Source: 20CM-4-69-16 sp035637455 (GTDB taxonomy: Bacteria > Gemmatimonadota > Gemmatimonadetes > Gemmatimonadales > GWC2-71-9). Taken from it: 44,071 nucleotides of DNA. The translations under genes and the position numbers were made by a program. The notes beneath the pieces are model-generated. The model saw only the letters and a list, made by a program, of their open reading frames with translations. It ran no database searches and was not told the DNA's origin. Positions 33,761 to 41,703 of the stretch are shown in pieces. Location of the stretch: assembly GCA_035637455.1 (NCBI GenBank), contig DASPXE010000101.1, positions 1 through 44,071 on the forward strand, given 5' to 3'. Position 1 is the first letter of the stretch; every line of letters begins with the position of its first letter.

Positions 33761-35615
33761 TCTTTGCATTTCTGTTGTAAGCGTACGCCACCGCCAATGC
33801 AATCAGCGCCAGCGCGAAAAACGACGCCACGCGATAGAGGGCGTGGAGGGCCGACAAATCGTACAGTACGATCTTGAGTCCGGCCCCCGCGGCGACGGCG
33901 AGGCCCGAGGAACGCACATCCTTGCGGTCGAGGCGGAAGCCCAGAAGCACGAGCACCCCGGCGGCGACGAGCCACCAGATACTCAGCGCGAGGTCGCCGG
34001 CGAGATCGGCGAGGCGCCCGAAGGAGCGACCGAACTGGATCGAGCCTCCCACAAAGATGGCGACACCACACAGCGCCCAGCAGAACTCTCCCCCCCGGGC
34101 TTCCCACGCCGCCGGCTGCGGCGGAACGCGCCACCAGCGGGCGCACAGGGCGGCGGCCGCGACGTACGCGTAGAGCGCGACCGCCCAGGCGTCGGTGAAG
34201 ACTGGGGCGCCGGACTCACGGGCCCACACGGCAACCGAGAACACGCATAGCAGCGCGAGCACCGCGAGCCCGACCGCCGCGGCGCGCCCACCCGGCCGCC
34301 CGCTCCATCGGTCTGCCGCAAGCGCTACCACGCCCAGCACGGTCCAGCCCAGGGCCACGCGCGCGGCGCTCCACTCCAGCGCCATCGCGAGGGCGGCGAG
34401 CCCGAATCCCATCATCAGCGGGGACGCGGCCCGCCGCAGCCAACCCGCCGTGAGGTAGACCGCCCCCAGCAGGGCCGCCATCGCTCCCGGGGCTTGCTCG
34501 AGCAGCCGCGGGTCCGCAGCGCGCGTTAGCGTCAGGAAGGCGACCGGATTGGCGACGAACAGGAAACGCTCCGCGGGCGTCGTGGGATCGCCGCGCGTCG
34601 CGTCGCCAAACGGGTCGCGCGCGAGCTGTTGCCACCACAGCAGCCCCGAGACGGCCGCGGCCGCACCGAGCGCCAACCAGATCCGCAGCTCCGAGCCGCG
34701 GGTTTCCCTCAGGCTGGCGCCGAGCAAGGCCCAGGCGGTGACCAGGATACCGACCCGCGCTTCCGCCCAAGCGCGGCGGCGGGTGACGTGCAGCGTCAGC
34801 AAGGCCCCCGCCGCGACGAGCCAGCAGCCGAGCGGGCTCCGAAGCGCCGCGGCGGCGCCGGTCCCGGCGAGGATCAAGTACCCGAACAAGGCGAGGTCGA
34901 ACGCCCGCCGCCAGCTCATTGTGTACGCGAGCAACCCCGTGCCTAGGCCGATTACCTCGAGATATCCCAGGAAGGCATCCGGATTCGGCACCGGGGGCGG
35001 CAGCAGGATCGGCGCGAGATAGGCGCCTGCCAGGGCGCAGATCGCGAGACCTTCGATCTCGTGACGCAAAGCGAGCAAGGTGACGGCAATTGTCGACGCG
35101 ACGAGGAGGAGCACGCCCAGCCGGCGCTCGACCAGGGCGTACGGCCCGGCGGCTGCCCAAAGTCCCAGATAGACGAGCCCGCCGCCCGCCCCGATCATCG
35201 CCGCCCCGTAGCGTCTCAGCCCATGGCGGATCCGGTCCTCGCCCCAGACCGCGACGCCGAGTCCCGCCGCGACCGCGAGCAGCGAACGCACGAGCGGCGG
35301 AACCCACCCACGGTCGAAGGCGTACTTGAGGAAGAACGCGGCGGCGGCAAGCAGCGCGAGCACGCCGATTATCAACAGGCCACGTTGTCCGAACCACTGC
35401 TCGAGGTCCGGAGACCGCGCCCTCGCCGCCGGCAGGTCGACGACGGGAAGGCCCGGGCGCGGGGGAGGGACCGGTCCTTCGAGGGGCTGGGGCCGCGGGA
35501 GAGAGCGCGCCGGATCGGGTACGGCGCGGGCGAGGATCAGCCGCCGCACTGCTGCTTCGAGCAGCGCAACCCGGCGCTCCAGCCGCTCGATCGCTTCGTG
35601 CTGCTCGTCGCTCAT
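33738..35615 (-). CDS. DUF2339 (COG5373) membrane protein
   Basis: A 625-residue multi-spanning membrane protein of the DUF2339 family, function unknown. It begins with a short coiled-coil-like segment (EAIERLERRVALLEAAVRRL), then a proline-rich linker (35-65), then LEQWFGQRGLLIIGVLALLAAAAFFLKYAFDRGWVPP, the family hallmark, and about 18 hydrophobic segments. The extreme C-terminus (AKTSREGVT) is encoded by the 16-base repeat described for 33660-33760. It is transcribed towards dcd. The upstream small membrane protein gene ends 13 bases before its ATG, so the two are probably one operon. Confidence 0.85.
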   Translation of the reverse strand: MSDEQHEAIERLERRVALLEAAVRRLILARAVPDPARSLPRPQPLEGPVPPPRPGLPVVDLPAARARSPDLEQWFGQRGLLIIGVLALLAAAAFFLKYAFDRGWVPPLVRSLLAVAAGLGVAVWGEDRIRHGLRRYGAAMIGAGGGLVYLGLWAAAGPYALVERRLGVLLLVASTIAVTLLALRHEIEGLAICALAGAYLAPILLPPPVPNPDAFLGYLEVIGLGTGLLAYTMSWRRAFDLALFGYLILAGTGAAAALRSPLGCWLVAAGALLTLHVTRRRAWAEARVGILVTAWALLGASLRETRGSELRIWLALGAAAAVSGLLWWQQLARDPFGDATRGDPTTPAERFLFVANPVAFLTLTRAADPRLLEQAPGAMAALLGAVYLTAGWLRRAASPLMMGFGLAALAMALEWSAARVALGWTVLGVVALAADRWSGRPGGRAAAVGLAVLALLCVFSVAVWARESGAPVFTDAWAVALYAYVAAAALCARWWRVPPQPAAWEARGGEFCWALCGVAIFVGGSIQFGRSFGRLADLAGDLALSIWWLVAAGVLVLLGFRLDRKDVRSSGLAVAAGAGLKIVLYDLSALHALYRVASFFALALIALAVAYAYNRNAKTSREGVT

Positions 35616-35628
35616 GCCGGCGGCCGCC

Positions 35629-36057
35629 CTAGGACGCTGCCGAACCGCCGCTCGACCTGGCGCCCAGCAGCGTGATCGTGGCGCTCGCCAGGGCGAGAAT
35701 GACGAGGTCCGGCCTCCACCCCAGCTCCGTCGCGGGGACGGCCATCTGCAGGAGGTACATGGCGAAGTCGAACGCCCCGATAAGCAAGCCCAGTAGCACG
35801 GTCCGCTGCAGCCCCTTGCCGAACTGCGCCAGCACGCCCCCGGTCACCAGCGCCACCGCGCCCTGCCCCGCCGCGATCGCCAGCGCGGAGACGGCGTCGC
35901 TCAAGACTGTGACGAGGAGCCCCGATCGGTTGGGGATGTAGCTGAACAACCAGGTGTGCAGCCCTGCAATCACGAGTCCGGCCACCGCGGCGCAGATCGT
36001 GGCCCAGATCGCGTAGTAGATGACGATCTTCATGCGCCCGGTGGCATCGGTGGTCAT
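35629..36057 (-). CDS. Hypothetical four-helix membrane protein
   Basis: A 142-residue protein I do not recognise. It has four hydrophobic segments (IVIYYAIWATICAAVAGLVIAGL, VLSDAVSALAIAAGQGAVALVTGGVL, TVLLGLLIGAFDFAMYLLQMA and LVILALASATITLL) and a serine/glycine-rich tail. I chose the ATG at 36057 (MTTDATGRMKI), with GAGAGG upstream; an ATG 12 codons earlier is possible. It is upstream of and probably cotranscribed with the DUF2339 gene. Confidence 0.7.
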   Translation of the reverse strand: MTTDATGRMKIVIYYAIWATICAAVAGLVIAGLHTWLFSYIPNRSGLLVTVLSDAVSALAIAAGQGAVALVTGGVLAQFGKGLQRTVLLGLLIGAFDFAMYLLQMAVPATELGWRPDLVILALASATITLLGARSSGGSAAS

Positions 36058-36239
36058 AGCGGGAGCCTCTCGGTGAGATGCCGCGACGGACACAATCTGC
36101 GGCGCGACCGGTGGCGCCGCTAGCGCAGCGCCCGGCTCACCCCGGGTGCGCTGACATGTGACCGGTCGGGCGTCCAGGAACGGGTTATCTTAACGCCTGT
36201 CATTCACCGCGCATCCCGTCCAAGGGGCGCTCCCGTGCG

Positions 36240-38246
36240 ATGCAGACCGCCGCTGGCCAGTGGCACCCCGCAGGGAGGCTGGCTGTGAGGCGCGCCGGCC
36301 GCCGCGTGGCTCGCGCCGCCCGCGAGCCCGTGAGCCTGCGCACCACGCTGCTGCTGATGACGCTCGCGGCGGGGCTGTATGCCGGCGTCCTCCCCCTCTA
36401 CCTCTTCTTTCGAGTGCGCGCGGCGGCGCTGGCCCTGGGCGAGGGGACGGCGGCGATCGTCGCCCTGCAGGACGACCTGGCTCGCCGTAACGACGCGTTG
36501 GACCACGCCGGCTCCATGGTAAAGCATCTGGTCGAGTCGCGCACGCGTCCTGCCGTCGACACCGACACCATCCGGCACTTCGTCACGGCTGGGGGCGCCC
36601 GCTCCGGGGCCCGGGCGTACGCCACCGTTCCTCTGCCGCTCCGGGTCGCGCTGGCGCGCGCCGAGGACGCGATGACGCGCCTCGGGAGCGCGCTCGCCGA
36701 GGAGGTCGCGCTGTTCGAGCGCGGCCGCTGGGACGACGCAACCCGGCGGGTGCGCACGCTCGACAGCCTTGCGCAGGTCGTCGACCAGCAAATGCTCGCC
36801 GAAGGCCAGCTGGCGCGCCGCGACCTGCTGGCTCGGCAGCAGGCGCTGCAGCTGGCCGCCAGCGAGGTGCTGCGCGACACGATCCTCTGGCTCGTCCTGG
36901 GCGCGCTGTGCGTCCCGATCGCCGTCTCTCTCATTCGCCGCCGCATGTGGCGCCCCCTCGCCGATCTCGAAGCGGGGCTCGCACGCGTCGCCGACGGGGA
37001 TCTGACCACGGCGGTCGCGGTGCCCGGCTCTGACGAGCTGGCGCGGCTGGCGCAGCATTTCAACGAAATGACGCGGGTACTGCGCGATCGCGCCGAGGAG
37101 CAGGGTCGCTTCGCCGCGGCGGGCGAGCTGCTGGCTGGGGTAGCGCACGAGGTCAATAACCCGCTCATGGCGATCGCCGCGCACGCGGAGAACCGCGTCG
37201 CCGACCCGGCGATCGCGGAAGAGCAGCGCAGCGAGATGCAGCAGATCCTCCGCCAGGCGCGGCGGGCGGCGAAACTGCTGCGCGGACTGCTGCGCTTTGT
37301 CCGCGCCACGGAGCGCGAGGTCGGCCGGGTCAATCTCAACGACGTGGTGCGCAGCGCGATGGACCTCGTGTCCTACCGCTTCGGAGTGGACGAGATCGTC
37401 GTCGGCGGCCGCCTCGATCCAAACCTTCTCCCGGTCCAGGGGGACGCGATCAAGCTCGAGCAGGTGATCGTCAATCTCCTGTCCAACGCGATCGACGCGC
37501 TGCGCGGCATCAAGCCGCCCCGGCAGCTCGCGGTCGATACCTGGTTCGAGGACGGGCGGGTGTCCGTGGCGGTGACGGACAACGGCCGGGGCGTCTCACC
37601 GGACGTCCTGGCGCGGCTGTTCCGGCCGTTCGCGACCACCAAGGGGCGGCGAGGCACCGGGCTCGGCCTGTACATTTCACGGCAGGTCGCGCGAGAAGCG
37701 GGAGGCGATCTCATTCTGGATTCCACCCGGAGCCTCGAAGCGGGCGCGCGCTTCGTCCTCTCGTTGCCGGTCGCCGCGCCGACGCCGCCCGAGCCGACGG
37801 AGGCCGCGCCCGACGCCGGAGGTGCCCCGGCAGCTGGGCCCCACCGGGTGGTGGAGTCGCTGGCCGGCCTCAGCGTGCTGATCGTGGATGACGAGGAGGC
37901 CGTGCGTCGCCCGATGGCGCGGTTCCTCGCGCGCCGCGGCGCCCAGGTGGACGAAGCGCCGGACGGCGCGGACGCCCTGGCTCGGCTGGGCGCGCAGCAC
38001 CCCGACGTGATCCTGGTCGACCTGCGGATGCCGCGCATGAGCGGCGTGGAGCTGTACGAGCAGCTCGAGGAGACCAGACCCGAGCTGGCGGCCCGGGTGA
38101 TGTTCCTGTCGGGAGACATCTCCCAGCTGTCGGAGCCCGGCAATACGCCGGTGGCGCGCGAGCGTGTGCTGGTGAAGCCGCTGGAGCTGGGCGAGCTCGA
38201 GCGGCGTATCCTGGACTTCGTGCGGGGGGGGGGCGCCGGGGGGTGA
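36240..38246 (+). CDS. Hybrid sensor histidine kinase with C-terminal receiver
   Basis: A 668-residue membrane sensor kinase. Order: basic N-terminus, TM1 (about 36-58), a mostly helical extracytoplasmic domain (about 59-213), TM2 (about 214-233), HAMP (about 234-288), HisKA with H303 in LAGVAHEVNNPLMAI, HATPase (N-box VNLLSNAIDAL, DNGRG, RRGTGLGLYIS), a proline/alanine-rich linker and a receiver (LIVDDEEAV, phospho-acceptor D594 in ILVDLRMPRMSG). Start uncertain: ATG 36240, or GTG 36330 just before TM1. The 182-base upstream region has TATCTT at 36186-36191 but no well-spaced -35. No DNA-binding regulator is adjacent, so its output and signal are unknown. Confidence 0.9.
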   Translation: MQTAAGQWHPAGRLAVRRAGRRVARAAREPVSLRTTLLLMTLAAGLYAGVLPLYLFFRVRAAALALGEGTAAIVALQDDLARRNDALDHAGSMVKHLVESRTRPAVDTDTIRHFVTAGGARSGARAYATVPLPLRVALARAEDAMTRLGSALAEEVALFERGRWDDATRRVRTLDSLAQVVDQQMLAEGQLARRDLLARQQALQLAASEVLRDTILWLVLGALCVPIAVSLIRRRMWRPLADLEAGLARVADGDLTTAVAVPGSDELARLAQHFNEMTRVLRDRAEEQGRFAAAGELLAGVAHEVNNPLMAIAAHAENRVADPAIAEEQRSEMQQILRQARRAAKLLRGLLRFVRATEREVGRVNLNDVVRSAMDLVSYRFGVDEIVVGGRLDPNLLPVQGDAIKLEQVIVNLLSNAIDALRGIKPPRQLAVDTWFEDGRVSVAVTDNGRGVSPDVLARLFRPFATTKGRRGTGLGLYISRQVAREAGGDLILDSTRSLEAGARFVLSLPVAAPTPPEPTEAAPDAGGAPAAGPHRVVESLAGLSVLIVDDEEAVRRPMARFLARRGAQVDEAPDGADALARLGAQHPDVILVDLRMPRMSGVELYEQLEETRPELAARVMFLSGDISQLSEPGNTPVARERVLVKPLELGELERRILDFVRGGGAGG

Positions 38247-38293
38247 GGGGGGTCGAGTGTGGCAGGTCGCCCGTGCGCGCACTATCATGAAGC

Positions 38294-38557
38294 ATGCTGG
38301 TCGTGGTCGTCCTGCTGGCGACGGTGCTGATGCGCGTCGCGATTATCACCGCTGTGGCGTACCTGCTGCTACCGCGCGGGTCTCCGTGTCCGCACTGCGG
38401 CGCCGACATGGCGGCGATCCGGAACCGGCTGTTCGACCGCTTGCTCCCGATGCTGCAACGTCGCTGGTGCGTGGAGTGCGGCTGGAACGGCATCGTGCGC
38501 CGGGTCCGCGCCGCGCCCAGTCACCGCGCGACGCGGCGCCCGCTCATTCCTTCGTGA
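38294..38557 (+). CDS. Small membrane-anchored zinc-ribbon protein
   Basis: An 87-residue protein with one N-terminal transmembrane segment (MLVVVVLLATVLMRVAIITAVAYLLL), then CPHCG and CVECGW, four cysteines spaced like a zinc ribbon, and a basic tail. I recognise no named family. It starts 47 bases after the sensor kinase and may be cotranscribed. Its last 14 bases overlap the 3' end of ndh on the other strand. The hydrophobic start and paired CXXC motifs make it more credible than a random frame. Confidence 0.65.
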   Translation: MLVVVVLLATVLMRVAIITAVAYLLLPRGSPCPHCGADMAAIRNRLFDRLLPMLQRRWCVECGWNGIVRRVRAAPSHRATRRPLIPS

Positions 38558-39857
38558 TCAGCCGGGCCGCCCGCTCGTAGAAGAAGTAGTCCCAGGCCCA
38601 GTTCATCAGCACGAACAGCTTGTTGCGGAAGCCGATGAGCTGGATGATGTGCACGATCAGCCACACCGCCCAAGCGAGGAACCCTTTAAACGCGATCCCG
38701 CCGATGTAGGCGACCGCGGCGTTGCGGCCGATCGTGGCCAGCGACCCCGGATCCTTGTATCGGAAGGGGAGCGGCGCCTCGCCGCGCAACCGACGCTCGA
38801 TGTTGTGGGCCGCGGTCTCGGCCATCTGGATCGCCACCGGCGCCATCATCGGCAGCGGGGCACCCTCGTACTCAAGATACGCTGCGTCGCCGATGACAAA
38901 GACCTCGGCGTGGCCGGGTGCCTCGAGCATCGGCGTCACCGCCACCCGTCCTTGCCGCGCGGTTGGGAGCCCGAGCTGTGTGGTGAGCGCCACGGCCTGC
39001 GCGCCCGCCGCCCAGATGAGCGTGCGCGCGGGGATCACTTCCCCGCCCTTCAGCGTCACGCGCGCGCCGTCCGAGTCCTGGACGGCCGCGCCGAAGCGCA
39101 CCTCGACGTGCTTGCGCCACAGCGTCTCGGCGGCGGCCTCGCGCAGTCGCTCCGGCAGCGACGCGAGCAGCCGGTCGGTCGCCTCGAGCAGCAACACGCG
39201 CACGTCCTTGATGTTGAGCCGCGGGTAGTCTTTCACCAGCACGAGCCGGATCAACTCCGAAAGCGCCCCGGCCATCTCCACGCCGGTCGGCCCGCCGCCC
39301 ACGACAACGAAGGTGAGGAGCGCCCGCCGGCGCTCCGCATCGGGCTCGAGCATCGCCCGCTCGAAGCATCGCAGCACGTGGTTCCGGATCGCCACCGCGT
39401 CGACCACACCCTTCAGGCCGAACCCGTGACGGAGGATGCTGTCCATACCGAAGTAGTTGGTCTCGCCGCCCACCGCGAGGATCAGGTAGTCGTAGGACAC
39501 CGGGCCGGTGTCGGTGATCACCTGGCGCGCCACCCAGTCGACCCCGGTGACCTGCACCATCCGGAACTCCAAGTTCTGCTGCCCGCGCAGGATCGCTCGC
39601 ACTGGCTTGGCGATCTGCTCGGGCTCGAGTCCCGCCGTCGCCACCTGGTAGAGGAGCGGCTGGAAGAGGTGGTAGTTGTGACGGTCCAGCAGCACGACGT
39701 CGACGGGCGCCTTGCGCAGGGCGCGCGCCGCGCGCAGACCGCCGAACCCGGCGCCGACGATCACGACGGTGGGCCGTCGCGAGGCGCGCGGCTCGGCCGC
39801 CGCGGTGTGGTCGCGCAGAACGGTCCCTGGCTGCGTGGGAGTGGTTACGTCGGCCAT
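38544..39857 (-). CDS. ndh: Type II NADH:quinone oxidoreductase
   Basis: A 437-residue single-subunit FAD enzyme that passes electrons from NADH to quinone without pumping protons. It has GAGFGG in the FAD-binding Rossmann start, HLFQPLLYQVATAGLEP, the second Rossmann motif VVVGGGPTGVEMAG for NADH, VIGDAAYLEYEGAPLPMMAPVAIQMA and a hydrophobic C-terminal membrane anchor (GFLAWAVWLIVHIIQLIGFRNKLFVLMNWAWDYFF). The ATG at 39857 has TATAGC eight bases upstream, so it may be leaderless. It gives the cell a non-coupled alternative to complex I. Confidence 0.95.
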   Translation of the reverse strand: MADVTTPTQPGTVLRDHTAAAEPRASRRPTVVIVGAGFGGLRAARALRKAPVDVVLLDRHNYHLFQPLLYQVATAGLEPEQIAKPVRAILRGQQNLEFRMVQVTGVDWVARQVITDTGPVSYDYLILAVGGETNYFGMDSILRHGFGLKGVVDAVAIRNHVLRCFERAMLEPDAERRRALLTFVVVGGGPTGVEMAGALSELIRLVLVKDYPRLNIKDVRVLLLEATDRLLASLPERLREAAAETLWRKHVEVRFGAAVQDSDGARVTLKGGEVIPARTLIWAAGAQAVALTTQLGLPTARQGRVAVTPMLEAPGHAEVFVIGDAAYLEYEGAPLPMMAPVAIQMAETAAHNIERRLRGEAPLPFRYKDPGSLATIGRNAAVAYIGGIAFKGFLAWAVWLIVHIIQLIGFRNKLFVLMNWAWDYFFYERAARLITKE

Positions 39858-39920
39858 GGTCGGAAGCTATACGATGCCGGGCGCGGCAGGGTAGCGCTTG
39901 CTCGCGGCTTCTGCGTTGCG

Positions 39921-40346
39921 CTATTGCTTCTGCAGCACCACGACGATCTGGACGCCGCTGAAGGCCTTGTCGCCCGCGAGACGCGCACCCGTCACACGCA
40001 GTGGCATGTCGCGCAGGAAGGTGTCTGCGGCGTGCGTCAAGGTCACGGTGTCCGCGGCCAGGGTCCAGGTTCCAGCGAGGCTGGCGTCGAAGTCGGCGGT
40101 GCCCGGCTTGGGGGCTCGGATGAACAGGCGGCCGGTGCTGCCGCCGCCCTCGACCAGCGTGAGGTCGATGAAGGAGCCCCGAGCCAGCTGGTCGGTGCTG
40201 GTCCCGGCCTGCGTCGTCGTGAACGTGGCAGCTACGTAATGTCCCGCCACGTCGTTCGGCGTGAGCCCGGTGGCATCCTTGTGGCAGGCTTCCAGGCACG
40301 CCCCCACTGCCGCGGCCACGACGGCCACAACCCGTCCGGTCCGCAT
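39921..40346 (-). CDS. Small secreted lipoprotein, unknown function
   Basis: A 141-residue protein with a lipoprotein signal: MRTGRVVAVVAAAVGAC, with candidate lipobox cysteines C17 (VGAC) and C21 (LEAC). The mature part (DATGLTPNDVAGHYVAATFTTT... GTWTLAADTVTLTHAADTFL... VQIVVVLQKQ) alternates like a small beta barrel. I believe such short beta proteins are common in Gemmatimonadota but cannot name a family. The ATG at 40346 has a strong GGAGG six bases upstream. TAGCGC (39892-39897) and GCGCTA (39918-39923) could form a weak terminator stem at its end. Confidence 0.72.
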   Translation of the reverse strand: MRTGRVVAVVAAAVGACLEACHKDATGLTPNDVAGHYVAATFTTTQAGTSTDQLARGSFIDLTLVEGGGSTGRLFIRAPKPGTADFDASLAGTWTLAADTVTLTHAADTFLRDMPLRVTGARLAGDKAFSGVQIVVVLQKQ

Positions 40347-40463
40347 CGTGTACCTCCGTGCTGGGCTTCCCCGATCCAACTAACCTCGCCGACCGCGTGT
40401 CGCAAGACCTCCGGCTTGTGTTGCTGGTCTCGGTAGCGGCTCACATCAGGGCGGCGATCGCGT

Positions 40464-40979
40464 CTACTCCTTGGCGCGCTTGCCCCACTGCCACATCCCA
40501 ATCATCGTCTGCCGGCGGATCGGGTGGCCCAGCAGCCGGGCCTGCAGGACGATTTGGCCGCGGTGGTGGGCGTCATGCACCATGTAGTAAGAGAGATATC
40601 CCGCCGCGTCGTACGGAAACCCGACGATGCGGCCGTCGCCTTTCAGCGCCGTTCCAACGATTGCCAGCACCGCCCGGCGCTTGGCGCCGAGGGCCCGGGC
40701 AGCCTGCGCCGGCGTCACCCGGACCCGGTCCAGCTCGGCCGGGACGGTGATGCCCGGCGCCGTGCGCTCGAGATAGCGCAGGCCGCAGTTGTGCAGATGC
40801 GTCACGAGGGCGGCGATAGTGCGCCCCTTGGGAAGCGGCGACGGCGCGCGCCAGACCGCGGCGGGCAGCTCCTGAACCAGGTATTGATTGACGCGCGCGC
40901 TCGCGGAATAGGCCTTGAGCAGCGCGTCCGCGGCGACGAACGGACGGCGTGTCCGGGCTACCCCGAGAGCTTGCGCCAC
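40464..40979 (-). CDS. DinB-like (YfiT-type) metal-binding protein
   Basis: A 171-residue protein of the DinB/YfiT four-helix bundle superfamily, whose members are metal-dependent, often thiol-linked transferases or of unknown function. Two of the three metal-ligand positions are clear: LVTHLHNCGLRYL and HDAHHRGQIVLQARLLG. The start is taken as the GTG at 40979, giving a 22-base overlap with sdhB; the first conserved segment starts near FVAADALLKAYS, so a slightly later start is possible. Probably cotranscribed with sdhCAB, though no functional link is evident. Confidence 0.78.
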   Translation of the reverse strand: MAQALGVARTRRPFVAADALLKAYSASARVNQYLVQELPAAVWRAPSPLPKGRTIAALVTHLHNCGLRYLERTAPGITVPAELDRVRVTPAQAARALGAKRRAVLAIVGTALKGDGRIVGFPYDAAGYLSYYMVHDAHHRGQIVLQARLLGHPIRRQTMIGMWQWGKRAKE

Positions 40980-41701
40980 AGCGCCGCTAGCGGATCGTAG
41001 TTCGCGTCCACCACTCGCTCCTTCAGGGGGATGATCGCGTTGTCCGTGATCGTGATCGACTCGGGGCAGACCTCGGTGCAGCACTTCGTGATGTTGCAGT
41101 AGCCGATCCCCCCCGCTTCGCGGAGATAAGACCGGCGGTCCTCCACGTCGAGCGGGTGCATCTCGTACACCGCGGCGCGCACGAGAAACGCGGGGCCCAT
41201 GAACTCGGCGTGCTTCTCGTGCGCGCGCAGCACGTGACACACGTCCTGGCACAGGAAGCACTCGATACACTTGCGGAATTCCTGGGGCCGCTCGACCTCG
41301 TACTGATACATCCGCCAGGTGCCATCCGGCGCGTCGGGGGCGCGCGGCTTGAAGACGGGGATCCGCTGGTTGACCTCGTAATTCCACGACACGTCGGTCA
41401 CGAGGTCTTTGATCACGGGGAACGCCTTCATCGGCATGACCGTGATCGTCTCGTCGGCGGGATAGTCCGACATTCGCGTCATGCACATCAGCCGCGGCCT
41501 GCCGTTGATCTCGGCCGAGCACGAGCCGCACTTCCCTGCCTTACAGTTCCAGCGGACAGCGAGATCGGGCGCCTGCTCGGCTTGAATGGCGTGCACCGCA
41601 TCCAGCACGACCCACCCCTCGCCCGCGGCGACCTGGTACTCCTTCAGCTCGCCACGCTCCCGCGTCCCCCGAAACAGCCGCAAGCGGCGCCGATCTGTCA
41701 C
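40958..41701 (-). CDS. sdhB: Succinate dehydrogenase iron-sulfur subunit
   Basis: A 247-residue electron-transfer subunit. [2Fe-2S] ligands C53, C58, C61 and C73 (NCKAGKCGSCSAEI...LMC); the [4Fe-4S] motif CIECFLCQDVC and the [3Fe-4S] motif with CNITKCCTEVCP follow. Length and spacing fit the mycobacterial Sdh1-type enzyme. The GTG at 41701 is two bases after the sdhA stop. Confidence 0.95.
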   Translation of the reverse strand: MTDRRRLRLFRGTRERGELKEYQVAAGEGWVVLDAVHAIQAEQAPDLAVRWNCKAGKCGSCSAEINGRPRLMCMTRMSDYPADETITVMPMKAFPVIKDLVTDVSWNYEVNQRIPVFKPRAPDAPDGTWRMYQYEVERPQEFRKCIECFLCQDVCHVLRAHEKHAEFMGPAFLVRAAVYEMHPLDVEDRRSYLREAGGIGYCNITKCCTEVCPESITITDNAIIPLKERVVDANYDPLAALWRKLSG

Positions 41702-41703
41702 GG

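Noticed and set aside
36151..36191. CTGACA with TATCTT upstream of the sensor kinase as a promoter
   Set aside because: The spacing is 29 bases, far from 17, and no other -35 fits TATCTT well.
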